Positions 9,813-16,417 of a stretch of DNA of 42,195 bases are shown piece by piece. Origin of the DNA: a virus. Position 1 is the stretch's first letter. Every line of letters starts with the position of its first letter. A program made the translations under genes and the position numbers. Below the pieces are notes generated by a model. The model did not search any database and had not been told where the DNA came from. It was given only the letters and a program-made list of their open reading frames with translations. The DNA lies in IMG/VR virus record IMGVR_UViG_3300045921_000443, positions 1 through 42,195 of that record, one strand, 5' to 3'.

Positions 9813-10322
9813 ATGGATAAATTAAAAAAATTACAAATAGCTTTGTTAGAAACTAAACTTGAAAAGTTAACAGGTAAGAAAATTGTTTATAAAGAAAATA
9901 AAAACCCATTTAACGGTAAATTGTTATATCATTCAACCAATATTATGAATGCTATTAGCATATTACGAAGTGGCGAAATTAAAACATATGAAAATATCTT
10001 AAAAGCAGTAAACCAAAACCCCGAAGATTGGTATGATGATCCTAATTGCGGCAAGTTTGTATATGTTTCGGATTTCCCACACGACAAAACTAACTATTAT
10101 GGCTTATCTGATTTGGATGTTACCTTTGTAATTGATAGTAGCAAAATTAAACATAAAATGTATCAAGCAGATAGAAGCTATGAAGGTGGAACAATTTCTG
10201 TAAAAGGAAATATACCATTAAGCGCAGTAGTAAATGTTTTACTCCATAAATCAGATGAGAATTTAATTAAATTACTAGAAGATAAAAAAATAAAATATTC
10301 AATCCAAACACAAACTAATTAA
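9813..10322 (+). CDS. ADP-ribosyltransferase-like protein with N-terminal leader
   Basis: This 169-aa protein shows the pattern of small ART-fold enzymes: LYHST (38-42), ILRSGEI (50-56), VYVSDFP (83-89), VTFVIDSSKI (103-112) and YEGGTISVKGNIPL (123-136). The last resembles the E-containing strand followed by 'xGxIP' seen in many ARTs. Phage ARTs such as T4 Alt and ModA modify host proteins; the target here is unknown. The first ~28 residues (LEKLTGKKIVYKEN) match the leader of the two LRR proteins at 17106 and 17772 (LEKLTNKKVRLIE), although the bodies are unrelated. The gene closes the virion block, which fits a co-injected protein. The fold assignment is by eye and tentative. Confidence 0.55.
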   Translation: MDKLKKLQIALLETKLEKLTGKKIVYKENKNPFNGKLLYHSTNIMNAISILRSGEIKTYENILKAVNQNPEDWYDDPNCGKFVYVSDFPHDKTNYYGLSDLDVTFVIDSSKIKHKMYQADRSYEGGTISVKGNIPLSAVVNVLLHKSDENLIKLLEDKKIKYSIQTQTN

Positions 10323-10333
10323 TATAAAAAAAA

Positions 10334-10561
10334 ATGACATTTATTAAAAATAATATTGCACTTATTATCTTATTATTATTATTAATATCTTTCACTACTA
10401 TCAATATATTAATTAATAACTACAATAATTATAAATTAAAAAAACAAAATCTTAAATTAGATAATACAATACAATTAAATAATAATAAACAAATAATAAA
10501 AGATACAATCATAACAACTATTAAACCCCATCCCGTAGACTATCTCTTTTTGGAAAATTAA
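10334..10561 (+). CDS. Small membrane-anchored protein
   Basis: A 75-aa protein with an N-terminal transmembrane segment (IALIILLLLLISFTTINILI, about residues 8-27) and a charged, asparagine-rich tail that could form a coiled coil. A single N-terminal anchor with an outside helix is the layout of inner-membrane spanins, but no lysis gene is visible nearby, so this is only one option. It is the last plus-strand gene before the convergent non-coding region, 11 nt after the ART-like gene. Confidence 0.6.
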   Translation: MTFIKNNIALIILLLLLISFTTINILINNYNNYKLKKQNLKLDNTIQLNNNKQIIKDTIITTIKPHPVDYLFLEN

Positions 10562-10631
10562 AATTATTAAACAAAAATAATAACAATATTACTATTAATA
10601 ATTAATACCTATATTATTATTCTGTGAAGCG

Positions 10632-10668
10632 CCTAAAAGCTAAAGACTTTTAGGTTTTCTTTGAGAAC
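10632..10668 (+). terminator. Dispersed hairpin element, copy 1
   Basis: CCTAAAAG (10632-10639) and CTTTTAGG (10647-10654) form a perfect 8-bp stem with a 7-nt loop, followed by TTTTCTTTGAGAAC. It lies 3' of the last plus-strand gene in this block. The hairpin followed by a T-rich tract is terminator-like on the plus strand. The same element recurs at 15510, 15886, 16667, 16968 and 30394 (degenerate forms elsewhere). Confidence 0.5.
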
Positions 10669-10705
10669 TTTATAAAATATTCACAAAATATTATATACCT
10701 TTTTT

Positions 10706-10744
10706 AAAAGAAGATAAAATTAGTTTTTATCTTCTTTTTTTTTT
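10706..10744 (+). terminator. Rho-independent terminator
   Basis: AAAAGAAGATAAAA (10706-10719) pairs perfectly with TTTTATCTTCTTTT (10725-10738) around a 5-nt loop and runs into a T tract to 10744. It closes the plus-strand block ending at 10561. The AT-rich stem and flanking A/T runs may make it work in both directions. Confidence 0.75.
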
Positions 10745-10760
10745 GATATTAATTTGTCGT

Positions 10761-10809
10761 GAAAATCTATAAAACTTATAATTGGGGAATCTATAGAGCT
10801 TATAATTGC
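10761..10809. repeat. Two degenerate iteron-like units
   Basis: Two units of the pattern A/T-rich arm, TATA, five variable bases, TATAATTG: centres AAACT (first) and GAGCT (second), each ending TTATAATTG. They lie ~160 bp before the regular array at 10970-11092 and share its consensus. Confidence 0.55.
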
Positions 10810-10969
10810 TATTAGAAAACAAAAAAGGAAGTAAATGAATATTATTTACATTCATTCAAAGCCTGATAAACCGTTCTCTTCTTTTCATTGCAAGTGATAA
10901 TTAATTAAAAAAGAATTTCTATCAAGAAAGAGTAATTTCTTTATTTGTAAACTCAATTTTAAAACTCAT

Positions 10970-11092
10970 AAAATTTTATAGGTTTTATAATTGGAAATTT
11001 TTATAAACCTATAATTGTAAAATTTTATAGGTTTTATAATTGGAAATTTTTATAAACCTATAATTGTAAAATTTTATAGGTTTTATAATTAG
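10970..11092. repeat. Tandem iteron-like array, five units of 24-25 bp
   Basis: Five back-to-back units alternate between two forms: a 25-mer with TATAGGTTTTATAATTG in its centre (10970, 11019, 11068) and a 24-mer with TATAAACCTATAATTG (10995, 11044). The two forms are near inverted complements in the core, so the array can also be read as a 49-bp repeat, 2.5 copies, able to fold into hairpins. It lies between convergent gene blocks, where promoters are not expected; an origin, a recombination site or a protein-binding array are options. A shorter copy is at 14027-14095. Confidence 0.75.
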
Positions 11093-11374
11093 TTGAATAA
11101 AAGATATGAGAAAAAGTTGTTTATATAAACACATTCAAAAAAAACTCGGGGTGTGTTTATGTATAATGTAGTATATGCACAATGTAATAATAGTTTTTTT
11201 TTAATCAACAATGAATTTGTAAAATAGTTTTTCTTTGTTATTGTTAATGGTTATTATCGGTTGCTATAAATGACAATGTAAAAGAGTTATAAATATTAAT
11301 ATGAATTATTTTTGTATTTTTACATATAGTAAATTTGAGATTATTTTAAGGGGGGAGTAGATCAGTTATTTATT

Positions 11375-11953
11375 TTATTTAGGGGGAGTATAAAAGTTTC
11401 TCCATTCTTGTTCTGATTTAAATTTACTTTTATATTCATTTCCATTCCATATAAGTTTCCAATCTCCCCATTGTAGATTTTTATTTAAATTCAGTAAATA
11501 TGGTTTTACTCCAAATGTTTTGCAACCTAGTTCATTTGCTAGTTCAAGTGTAAATGGGAAGCACTCTAAATTAGCATCAGAAAGAATTTTCAATCCGTGT
11601 TCTAATATTTCTTTTACTTCTTGTTTTGATTTTTCCTTATCAATTATCATTGACAATCTCCCACTATGAATAAAATTATGGCAATAGTGGCAAAGCGGTT
11701 CAATAGATATTATTTCGCAAATTCCATTTTGATAATCTATTTTCCAAAATTCATGTGCTTCTAGCCATTTATGTTTTTTTGCTTTTTCTTTAGCAACGCC
11801 ACAAGCGACACAATGATAATTTGTTGAGGTATATGCTATTTTTCTTGCATTATCCCACCATTTTCTTCCCATTATTTCTCTTGGAGCAATTCCATGCAAT
11901 GGTTTCGGGATATGCGGATGTGTTAATATTTCTGGTTTTAAATTCATGTTCAT
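11375..11953 (-). CDS. HNH-like zinc-binding protein
   Basis: A 192-aa protein with two Cys pairs framing a His: C48-x2-C51, H67 in EAHEFW, C88-x2-C91 with H92, then N93 and H96 in HYCHNFIH. This is the layout of HNH/treble-clef nucleases in which the second CxxC-H binds zinc and the earlier His would be catalytic. The C-terminal 90 residues are helical, then aromatic-rich. Whether it cuts DNA is not shown. It is the last gene (3' end) of the minus block and follows the RNA ligase gene by 58 nt, so both may act on nucleic-acid ends. Ends on PPK. Confidence 0.65.
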   Translation of the reverse strand: MNMNLKPEILTHPHIPKPLHGIAPREIMGRKWWDNARKIAYTSTNYHCVACGVAKEKAKKHKWLEAHEFWKIDYQNGICEIISIEPLCHYCHNFIHSGRLSMIIDKEKSKQEVKEILEHGLKILSDANLECFPFTLELANELGCKTFGVKPYLLNLNKNLQWGDWKLIWNGNEYKSKFKSEQEWRNFYTPPK

Positions 11954-12011
11954 TAAGTTTTAAATTTGTTTAATAAACAAATCAATCAATATAAGTTTCA
12001 TTATTTTTAAT

Positions 12012-12713
12012 TTACAATTCTTTCCAATTCCAAGTTATTTGTCCGTTATTTTTTTCAGGGAAATATTTCCCATCGATCTTAGAGTGTTTTACGTATTTAG
12101 CAACAAAATCAACTTTCCCTTTTCTTTCAACTCTATATATGACACCTTCAACCTCGTCAACTGCTCCGTGTCCAGATACTTCTACTTTTTTTAACACTTT
12201 ATCAACAGAAATCGGTTGTCCAATATGAACAAGATTAGGAATAACAAAACCTAAAGGTAATACTTTAAGCAAAAAATTATGATAGGTAAGTCTTTCATTG
12301 TTTACAAACAAGTCAAAGACAACAAATGGTTCGTGTTTAAGCTTATAAATAGTACCATGCGCTTGAGCTAACCATTCACCACATACTCTTTCGTTTTCAT
12401 TTAATAATTTATCAAATCTTTTTTCATTTGCTTTTACCCACCTTGAAAATAAATGATGCTGCTCATACGGCGATGTATCAGCTAAGTACCCGCTTCGTAC
12501 AAGAGGTAATATTTGACCGTTTAATTTTACAACACAGCAATTTGAGCCGTCAAGTTTTTCTTGAACAATTATTAAATCATTTTCATCTCTTGCTTTCTTT
12601 GTCGCAATTAATGCTTGTCCTATTTCAATATGGTGGTCTCCAGGGCCTAACCTACTGTTAGGTAAGTGTGGTATTGAGCCATATGCTTTTTGGCCAAGCG
12701 GTTTTTTATTCAT
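12012..12713 (-). CDS. RNA ligase (nucleotidyltransferase, Rnl2-like)
   Basis: The 233-aa product has the covalent nucleotidyltransferase motifs in order: motif I EKLDGSN with nucleophile K53, RSGY (73-76), motif III CGEW (111-114), motif IIIa FVVFDLF (130-136), motif IV VEGVIYR (188-194) and motif V FVAKYVK (203-209). Such enzymes form an enzyme-AMP adduct at the lysine and seal nicked RNA; phages use them to repair tRNAs cut by host defence nucleases. An ATG 36 nt upstream (12749) is also in frame, but the chosen start has the A-rich leader usual here. No partner kinase gene is visible in the window. Confidence 0.8.
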   Translation of the reverse strand: MNKKPLGQKAYGSIPHLPNSRLGPGDHHIEIGQALIATKKARDENDLIIVQEKLDGSNCCVVKLNGQILPLVRSGYLADTSPYEQHHLFSRWVKANEKRFDKLLNENERVCGEWLAQAHGTIYKLKHEPFVVFDLFVNNERLTYHNFLLKVLPLGFVIPNLVHIGQPISVDKVLKKVEVSGHGAVDEVEGVIYRVERKGKVDFVAKYVKHSKIDGKYFPEKNNGQITWNWKEL

Positions 12714-12872
12714 GTTTTTTATTTTAGATTTTTTGCATAAAAATATCAATAATTAAGAATAAAAGCAAATCACAAAATAGTCTTTAATTTTAAAGTTATT
12801 GATTAAACGTTTGAAAGTAGAAAATACACGTTCAATTGTTTTTTTTGTATTTTCGCTTTTGTTTCTATTGTT

Positions 12873-13475
12873 TTAAATTTTAACCTCAATTACTTCTCCT
12901 TCTGGGGTGGGTTTTGTTCTTAATTTTCCACCGTCCATTTCTAAATTAATTACATCAGGTAGTTTAGGTTGGTTTAGTGATTGAATGATTTTATTTTTAT
13001 ATTTATCTCTTTCCGAGTTGAATATTCTATATTCAGCTATATCAAATGCCATTGTAATAGCATTTTCTAAATCTTCTTCTGTATAACTTTTACTAAACTT
13101 ATTGTGTTTTATAAAATTTTCTCTTTTTTGTTTGTTTATGTCAATAGAATTGTGTAACTCTATTGGGTATAAAGTTAAAGCTATTTCTTCAACACTCTGC
13201 TCAACAAACTTAATCACTGGAATAGATTTGTCAATAAGTTTAGTTGAGGCTATGATATATGCAATATCACCATTTGATGAATTAATAAATGAATTGTTTA
13301 ATATAACATTATATTTAATATCGTAATAATAATTAGATTTTAACCTATTAGATTTATCTACAATAATCCAATAATCATCTACTTTTACTTTAATAGGTTT
13401 TAAACTATCTACTATTTTACCATTTACACATACCGCCGTAAATACATGGTGTTTTGGTATTTCTATTACTTTCAT
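12873..13475 (-). CDS. Hypothetical protein with C-terminal charged helix
   Basis: A 200-aa protein. The N-terminal ~75 residues look beta-rich. The C-terminal half contains KSYTEEDLENAITMAFDIAE (around 129-148) followed by a lysine-rich helix. Similar 'SYTEEDLEKAI' segments are, to my knowledge, frequent in accessory proteins of Bacteroidota phages and prophages, function unknown. It lies 19 nt downstream of the 13495-13881 gene in the same direction. Confidence 0.7.
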   Translation of the reverse strand: MKVIEIPKHHVFTAVCVNGKIVDSLKPIKVKVDDYWIIVDKSNRLKSNYYYDIKYNVILNNSFINSSNGDIAYIIASTKLIDKSIPVIKFVEQSVEEIALTLYPIELHNSIDINKQKRENFIKHNKFSKSYTEEDLENAITMAFDIAEYRIFNSERDKYKNKIIQSLNQPKLPDVINLEMDGGKLRTKPTPEGEVIEVKI

Positions 13476-13494
13476 TGTATTATTTTTTTAAAAG

Positions 13495-13881
13495 TTATTT
13501 TAAAGAATTAAGACATTCTTGCATTTCATTTGTTTGTGCAAATTTACAATATCTAATTAAATCACCCACATCATAATAGTTCGGGTTTAATGATTTGTAA
13601 TAATCTAACATATCCTGTGTCTGTGCTTTTGAACAGTAGGTAATTAACCAGCGTAAATGAGATAAGTCGTTTCCTCTCCTTCTAATTTCCTCAATAGCAT
13701 CAAACTCTTCTGGCAAATCATTATATGCCCTACAAGGAGGTTTTAATAAATCAGATTTCCTTATAATTAATTTTGGCAGTTTCTTATTGTGCTTTTGAAT
13801 AATTTTGGCAATAAAGCTACAGATTAATTTTATATATTTCCCTTCTTTTAATTCTTTAAATTTTTGATTGTTGTTTTTCAT
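13495..13881 (-). CDS. Hypothetical protein
   Basis: A 128-aa basic protein of mainly helical character with scattered cysteines (C21, C50, C83, C112, C122) that do not form a clear zinc motif. A promoter-like site lies just upstream (13914-13921), so it is probably the first gene of the operon running to 11375. No domain is recognised. Confidence 0.65.
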   Translation of the reverse strand: MKNNNQKFKELKEGKYIKLICSFIAKIIQKHNKKLPKLIIRKSDLLKPPCRAYNDLPEEFDAIEEIRRRGNDLSHLRWLITYCSKAQTQDMLDYYKSLNPNYYDVGDLIRYCKFAQTNEMQECLNSLK

Positions 13882-13913
13882 ATTAAGTTTTGTTTATTTT
13901 AATTTGTTACCCC

Positions 13914-13921
13914 TAAAGATA
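13914..13921 (-). promoter_or_regulatory. Promoter -7 box, copy A
   Basis: On the minus strand TATCTTTA is followed by GGGGTAACAAATTAAAA, shared with copies at 15467 and 16145. It lies ~33 nt before the 13881 start codon. Unlike copies B and C, no TTG is present 20 nt upstream, so the -33 element is weak or missing. Confidence 0.5.
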
Positions 13922-14026
13922 TGTTAAATTGTTTAAATTAATTAAAGGATTATTTTTTTTTGTATATAACTGGTAAATTAATTAGCCAATTTTTGAATTT
14001 AAAAACATTTTGGATAATAGTGGTTA

Positions 14027-14095
14027 AATTTATAGATCTTATAATTGAGAATTTTTATAAACCTATAATTGTAAAATTTTATAGGTTTTATTAAT
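14027..14095. repeat. Second iteron-like array, three units
   Basis: Three consecutive units of the same family as 10970-11092: centres GATCT, AAACC and GGTTT between TATA and TATAATTG-like ends (the last ends TATTAAT). It lies between the 13881 and 14111 genes. Together with 10761-11092 it brackets the HNH / RNA ligase / two-hypothetical-gene segment. Confidence 0.65.
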
Positions 14096-14110
14096 AAAAT
14101 AGTGTTGATA

Positions 14111-14338
14111 TTATGTGTCATATAATTTGATTAAATCATCATTACAGGTGTGTAATTCATCATCCAATGGTAAAATGCAACGAAGTTCATCGTGCATACC
14201 AAATTGACGGTTACAGTTTTTACATTCAATCTCTCTCAAATATGGAGTGATTTTGCGTTTTAATTTATAGTTATGTATAAAGCTACATTTCCTTTTCAAT
14301 ATAACTGACTGCTTTATCAAACGATTTATCAATACCAT
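14111..14338 (-). CDS. Small zinc-binding protein
   Basis: A 75-aa protein with C18, H22, C39 and C42 (ECKNCNRQFG), consistent with one zinc site, followed by ELRCILPLDDEL, a tail frequent in small phage proteins of this type. From the ATG at 14338 it overlaps the upstream gene by 56 nt. A TTG start 14 residues in (MKRKCSFIHNYK) would cut the overlap to about 14 nt and fits the family better, so the start is uncertain. Confidence 0.6.
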   Translation of the reverse strand: MVLINRLIKQSVILKRKCSFIHNYKLKRKITPYLREIECKNCNRQFGMHDELRCILPLDDELHTCNDDLIKLYDT

Positions 14339-14558
14339 TTTTCAAAATGCGCAAACTATCTTTATCTTTCTGTAATACGCATTTCACAAGAAACGGGTTA
14401 GCTATTATAAATTCAATAAAGTAATTATAAACATTACCATATAAATTTTGCTCATTATAATTGTCGCTAACCTTATCATTCATTATACGCATTATTTCTA
14501 TTCTACCTTTTTCGGTCTTTGCGTATTTTTTTAACATCCAAGTGAAAATCGTTTTCAT
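14283..14558 (-). CDS. Small helical hypothetical protein
   Basis: A 91-aa protein, mostly helical, no membrane segment or recognised domain. The 3' end overlaps the small zinc protein gene. An A-rich leader precedes the ATG. The 5' end overlaps a possible 41-codon ORF at 14503-14628 in another frame. Confidence 0.6.
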   Translation of the reverse strand: MKTIFTWMLKKYAKTEKGRIEIMRIMNDKVSDNYNEQNLYGNVYNYFIEFIIANPFLVKCVLQKDKDSLRILKNGIDKSFDKAVSYIEKEM

Positions 14559-14628
14559 TTTGTTTCAATTTTAAGTTTCTATTAATAATCCGTCTAGTAG
14601 GTAACGGCGGTTTGGCAAAAGTTGTCAT
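14503..14628 (-). CDS. Possible 41-aa basic peptide
   Basis: A short reading frame from ATG at 14628 to TAG at 14503. The start reads MTTFAKPPLPTRRIIN, proline- and arginine-rich, and the rest is lysine-rich. It overlaps the start of the 14283-14558 gene, and the first half lies in the only GC-richer stretch of this intergenic region. Small size makes it uncertain. Confidence 0.3.
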   Translation of the reverse strand: MTTFAKPPLPTRRIINRNLKLKQNENDFHLDVKKIRKDRKR

Positions 14629-14713
14629 AAAGTTTTGATTGTGGGACTATCCATGATAGAGATGTTAATGCAGCAAAAAATATTAAAAATATATTTTTTA
14701 ACAAATATTCACC

Positions 14714-15055
14714 TTAGGTGTTTCGCTTTAAAAATATTTCAAAATTATCGCTACAATCGTTTTCATAAAAAACACAATCAAAATATTTTGCTATTATTCT
14801 AAATGCTTCTGTTTTGTTTTTATTTGGTCTATCAGAACTGAAAGAAGAACAATGTGTTATTTTTCCATCAGAATGATATATTTTGTTATCTTTTGTAAAA
14901 TAGCAGAAAATATTTTCACCATTATAATCAAAAGAAATGCGTTTTAAATCAAAGGGACTTTCATGAATTTTTACATTATCAAATTCATTTTCTATTACAG
15001 TTCTTATTGTTTCAAAATCTATTTTTTTCGGGAATTGTATTTGTGTTGTAATCAT
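14714..15055 (-). CDS. Hypothetical protein
   Basis: A 113-aa protein of mixed alpha/beta character (ISFDYNGENIFCYFTKDNKIY in the centre is two beta strands). No recognised domain. It stands between the 15125 gene and a 155-bp gap, on the minus strand like its neighbours. Confidence 0.65.
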   Translation of the reverse strand: MITTQIQFPKKIDFETIRTVIENEFDNVKIHESPFDLKRISFDYNGENIFCYFTKDNKIYHSDGKITHCSSFSSDRPNKNKTEAFRIIAKYFDCVFYENDCSDNFEIFLKRNT

Positions 15056-15124
15056 ATTTATTTTTTTTAATTTAAAAAGTAATTAATTAATATAATTGCT
15101 TAGTAAATCGAGCAATGCAAGAAG

Positions 15125-15337
15125 TTAAACTATAATAAATCCGAGTGAATTTATAAACTCTATACATTCCTCTTCTGATTCTTTATCAATTATATAATGT
15201 GTTGCTTCTGGAGAAATATCTATAACTAAAACAACTTGCCAACCATGTGAGCTTTCGTGATCCCAATTTTCTCCGGTGTTCTTATAAGGTTTTCTAATAA
15301 ATGCTTCTACTATTTTATCTTTATTTATTGCTCTCAT
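15125..15337 (-). CDS. Small hypothetical protein
   Basis: A 70-aa protein, alpha/beta, with a WQVVLVIDISPEATHYIID core and an acidic ending ECIEFINSLGFIIV. A relic matching its last ~15 codons lies 5' of it at 15382-15441, and promoter copy B lies further upstream, so the locus has duplicated and decayed. Function unknown. Confidence 0.65.
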   Translation of the reverse strand: MRAINKDKIVEAFIRKPYKNTGENWDHESSHGWQVVLVIDISPEATHYIIDKESEEECIEFINSLGFIIV

Positions 15338-15381
15338 ATCTTGTTTATTTTAATAATTTTTATATTGTCAAATTCATTAAA

Positions 15382-15441
15382 CTAAACCGAAATAAATCTG
15401 AGTGAATTTATAAACTCTATACATTCTTTGTGGATGAATCG
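15382..15441 (-). pseudogene. Relic of the 15125 gene (C-terminal end)
   Basis: On the minus strand this stretch reads ...HKECIEFINSLRFISV then TAG, against ECIEFINSLGFIIV at the end of the intact gene. No start codon or N-terminal part remains. It sits directly downstream of promoter copy B, as if an earlier copy lost most of its coding sequence. Confidence 0.6.
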
Positions 15442-15466
15442 TAAATATTATTTTAATTTATTACTC

Positions 15467-15497
15467 TAAAGATATGTTAAAGTAAGTAACTAAACAA
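15467..15497 (-). promoter_or_regulatory. Bacteroidota-type promoter, copy B
   Basis: Minus strand: TTG (15497-15495), 20-nt spacer, TATCTTTA (15474-15467), followed by GAGTAATAAATTAAAA. The boxes and spacing match the Bacteroidota -33 TTTG / -7 TAnnTTTG pattern with the last base changed. It would drive the 15382 relic and the genes at 15125 and 14714. Confidence 0.55.
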
Positions 15498-15509
15498 CTT
15501 TTTATATAG

Positions 15510-15546
15510 CCTAAAAGCTAAAGACTTTTAGGTTTTCTTTGAGAAC
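15510..15546 (+). repeat. Dispersed hairpin element, copy 2
   Basis: Stem CCTAAAAG / CTTTTAGG with a 7-nt loop, followed by TTTTCTTTGAGAAC, identical in core to the copy at 10632. Here it lies on the plus strand inside a minus-strand gene region, so it opposes local transcription. Its reverse complement supplies the last codons and stop of the small membrane ORF at 15518-15634. Confidence 0.6.
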
Positions 15547-15634
15547 TATATAAAAACCAAGTTAATAAGCGATCTACAAAATAAGTTGTTCCACTAAATG
15601 CTAAAAAGAAAATTATTGTTAATATCAATTTCAT
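15518..15634 (-). CDS. Possible 38-aa membrane peptide
   Basis: ATG at 15634 to TAG at 15518. The first ~21 residues (MKLILTIIFFLAFSGTTYFV) form a signal-anchor-like hydrophobic segment; the end SSQRKPKSL is basic and is encoded by the hairpin element. Small single-span proteins are common in phage accessory regions. There is an A-rich leader. Moderate confidence because of size. Confidence 0.45.
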   Translation of the reverse strand: MKLILTIIFFLAFSGTTYFVDRLLTWFLYSSQRKPKSL

Positions 15635-15676
15635 ATTTATTTATTTTTAAGTTTAACTCTTTTATGTATCATTTTG

Positions 15677-15859
15677 TCAAAGACTTTTTTTATCTTCATC
15701 TTTTGTAATTTTACAAGTTTCACTGTGATAACAATCTGCATACCATTTAGCTTGTTGCAAGAAAATAGAGGTAGCACAGCCTTCACATATTGGTGTTGCC
15801 TTAAAATTTATGTTAAAAACAACTTTAGTTTTAGCTCCACAAACTTTACACTTTTTCAT
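15677..15859 (-). CDS. Small zinc-ribbon protein
   Basis: A 60-aa protein with C4-x2-C7 and C25-x2-C28, a compact zinc ribbon, followed by SIFLQQAKWYADC. Such mini zinc ribbons are frequent in Bacteroidota phages and probably bind a nucleic acid or protein partner; no function is established here. Hairpin element copy 3 lies 27 nt upstream. Confidence 0.7.
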   Translation of the reverse strand: MKKCKVCGAKTKVVFNINFKATPICEGCATSIFLQQAKWYADCYHSETCKITKDEDKKSL

Positions 15860-15885
15860 TTTTATAATTTTAAGTTTTATATGAT

Positions 15886-15921
15886 TTTCTAAAGAAAACT
15901 TAAAAGTCTTTAACTTTTAGA
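15886..15921 (-). repeat. Dispersed hairpin element, copy 3
   Basis: On the minus strand: CTAAAAG, loop, CTTTTAAG, then TTTTCTTTAGAAAA. The stem is 7 bp with mismatch at the end. It lies between the 16007-16108 ORF and the zinc-ribbon gene, in terminator orientation for minus-strand transcripts. Confidence 0.5.
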
Positions 15922-16006
15922 TACTTCACTTTTTTTCTTGATTATTGTTTTTTATAAACAATATTAGGCTTGCTAAAAACGATATTTGTGAATTCATAAG
16001 CCAAAT

Positions 16007-16108
16007 TTAGGTTTCAATATCCCTATCGTTTTCAATATCGTAAGCAAAAATTAAAAAGTATATTATTCCTAAGAGAAAACAAAGAGCTGCTTTTGATCGA
16101 TTTGTCAT
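16007..16108 (-). CDS. Possible 33-aa membrane peptide
   Basis: ATG at 16108 to TAA at 16007. It encodes a basic start (MTNRSK), one transmembrane segment (AALCFLLGIIYFLIFAY) and an acidic tail. Promoter copy C lies 37-67 nt upstream with a matching leader, which is the main support for this being a real gene. Confidence 0.55.
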   Translation of the reverse strand: MTNRSKAALCFLLGIIYFLIFAYDIENDRDIET

Positions 16109-16417
16109 AAAATTAATTTTAAAAATGTTTTTAATTTGTTACCCTAAACATATATTAAAATAAGTAACCAAACAACTTTTTTTCAATTAAATTTTTTTTC
16201 TTAATTATTTTTAGTTGAATAGTTCATTTCTTAACTACACTTTGTTACATAAAAAAGTCTAATCATGATAACCTCAATCACTATACAAGCTCTCAAAATT
16301 AGGAAGCATGGTATTATGACAAATCATAGTTAATAAGTTATTGAGAGTTTTAATTATATCATATTAAATTACAAAACCAAAGTTATTATTTTTTTTACCT
16401 TCTAATAATATGTTAGG
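16109..16417. other. Gap of about 310 bp
   Basis: Contains promoter copy C at its left end. Further right, CTCTCAA and TTGAGAG (near 16292 and 16340) form a long-range inverted repeat with no clear gene between. Only very short reading frames are present. Nothing else is recognised. Confidence 0.5.
16145..16175 (-). promoter_or_regulatory. Bacteroidota-type promoter, copy C
   Basis: Minus strand: TTG (16175-16173), 20-nt spacer, TATGTTTA (16152-16145), then GGGTAACAAATTAAAA. Same layout and leader as copy B at 15467-15497. It precedes the 33-aa membrane peptide gene by 37 nt. Confidence 0.6.

Larger units (their letters stand above)
10562..11374. other. 813-bp convergent non-coding region
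   Basis: No plausible gene on either strand. Contents in order: hairpin element (10632), terminator (10706), two degenerate iterons (10761), the five-unit array (10970), and a hairpin with 9-bp arms ATAAACACA and TGTGTTTAT at roughly 11126-11160 enclosing an A-run and CTCGGGG. The last ~200 bp are AT-rich without further structure that I can see. Genes on both sides point towards this region. Confidence 0.7.

Noticed and set aside
10970-11092. CRISPR-like reading of the 49-bp tandem repeat
   Set aside because: There are no unique spacers: the units follow each other directly and alternate between two near-complementary forms, and no cas gene is near.
11351-11390. Repeat of GGGGGAGTA near the end of the HNH-like gene as a duplicated gene end
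   Set aside because: The match is under 12 bp and low-complexity, and one copy simply encodes the last residues of the gene.
16292-16346. Short ORF MICHNTMLPNFESLYSD as a gene
   Set aside because: Only 17 codons, without a promoter or hydrophobic segment, within a long-range inverted repeat.
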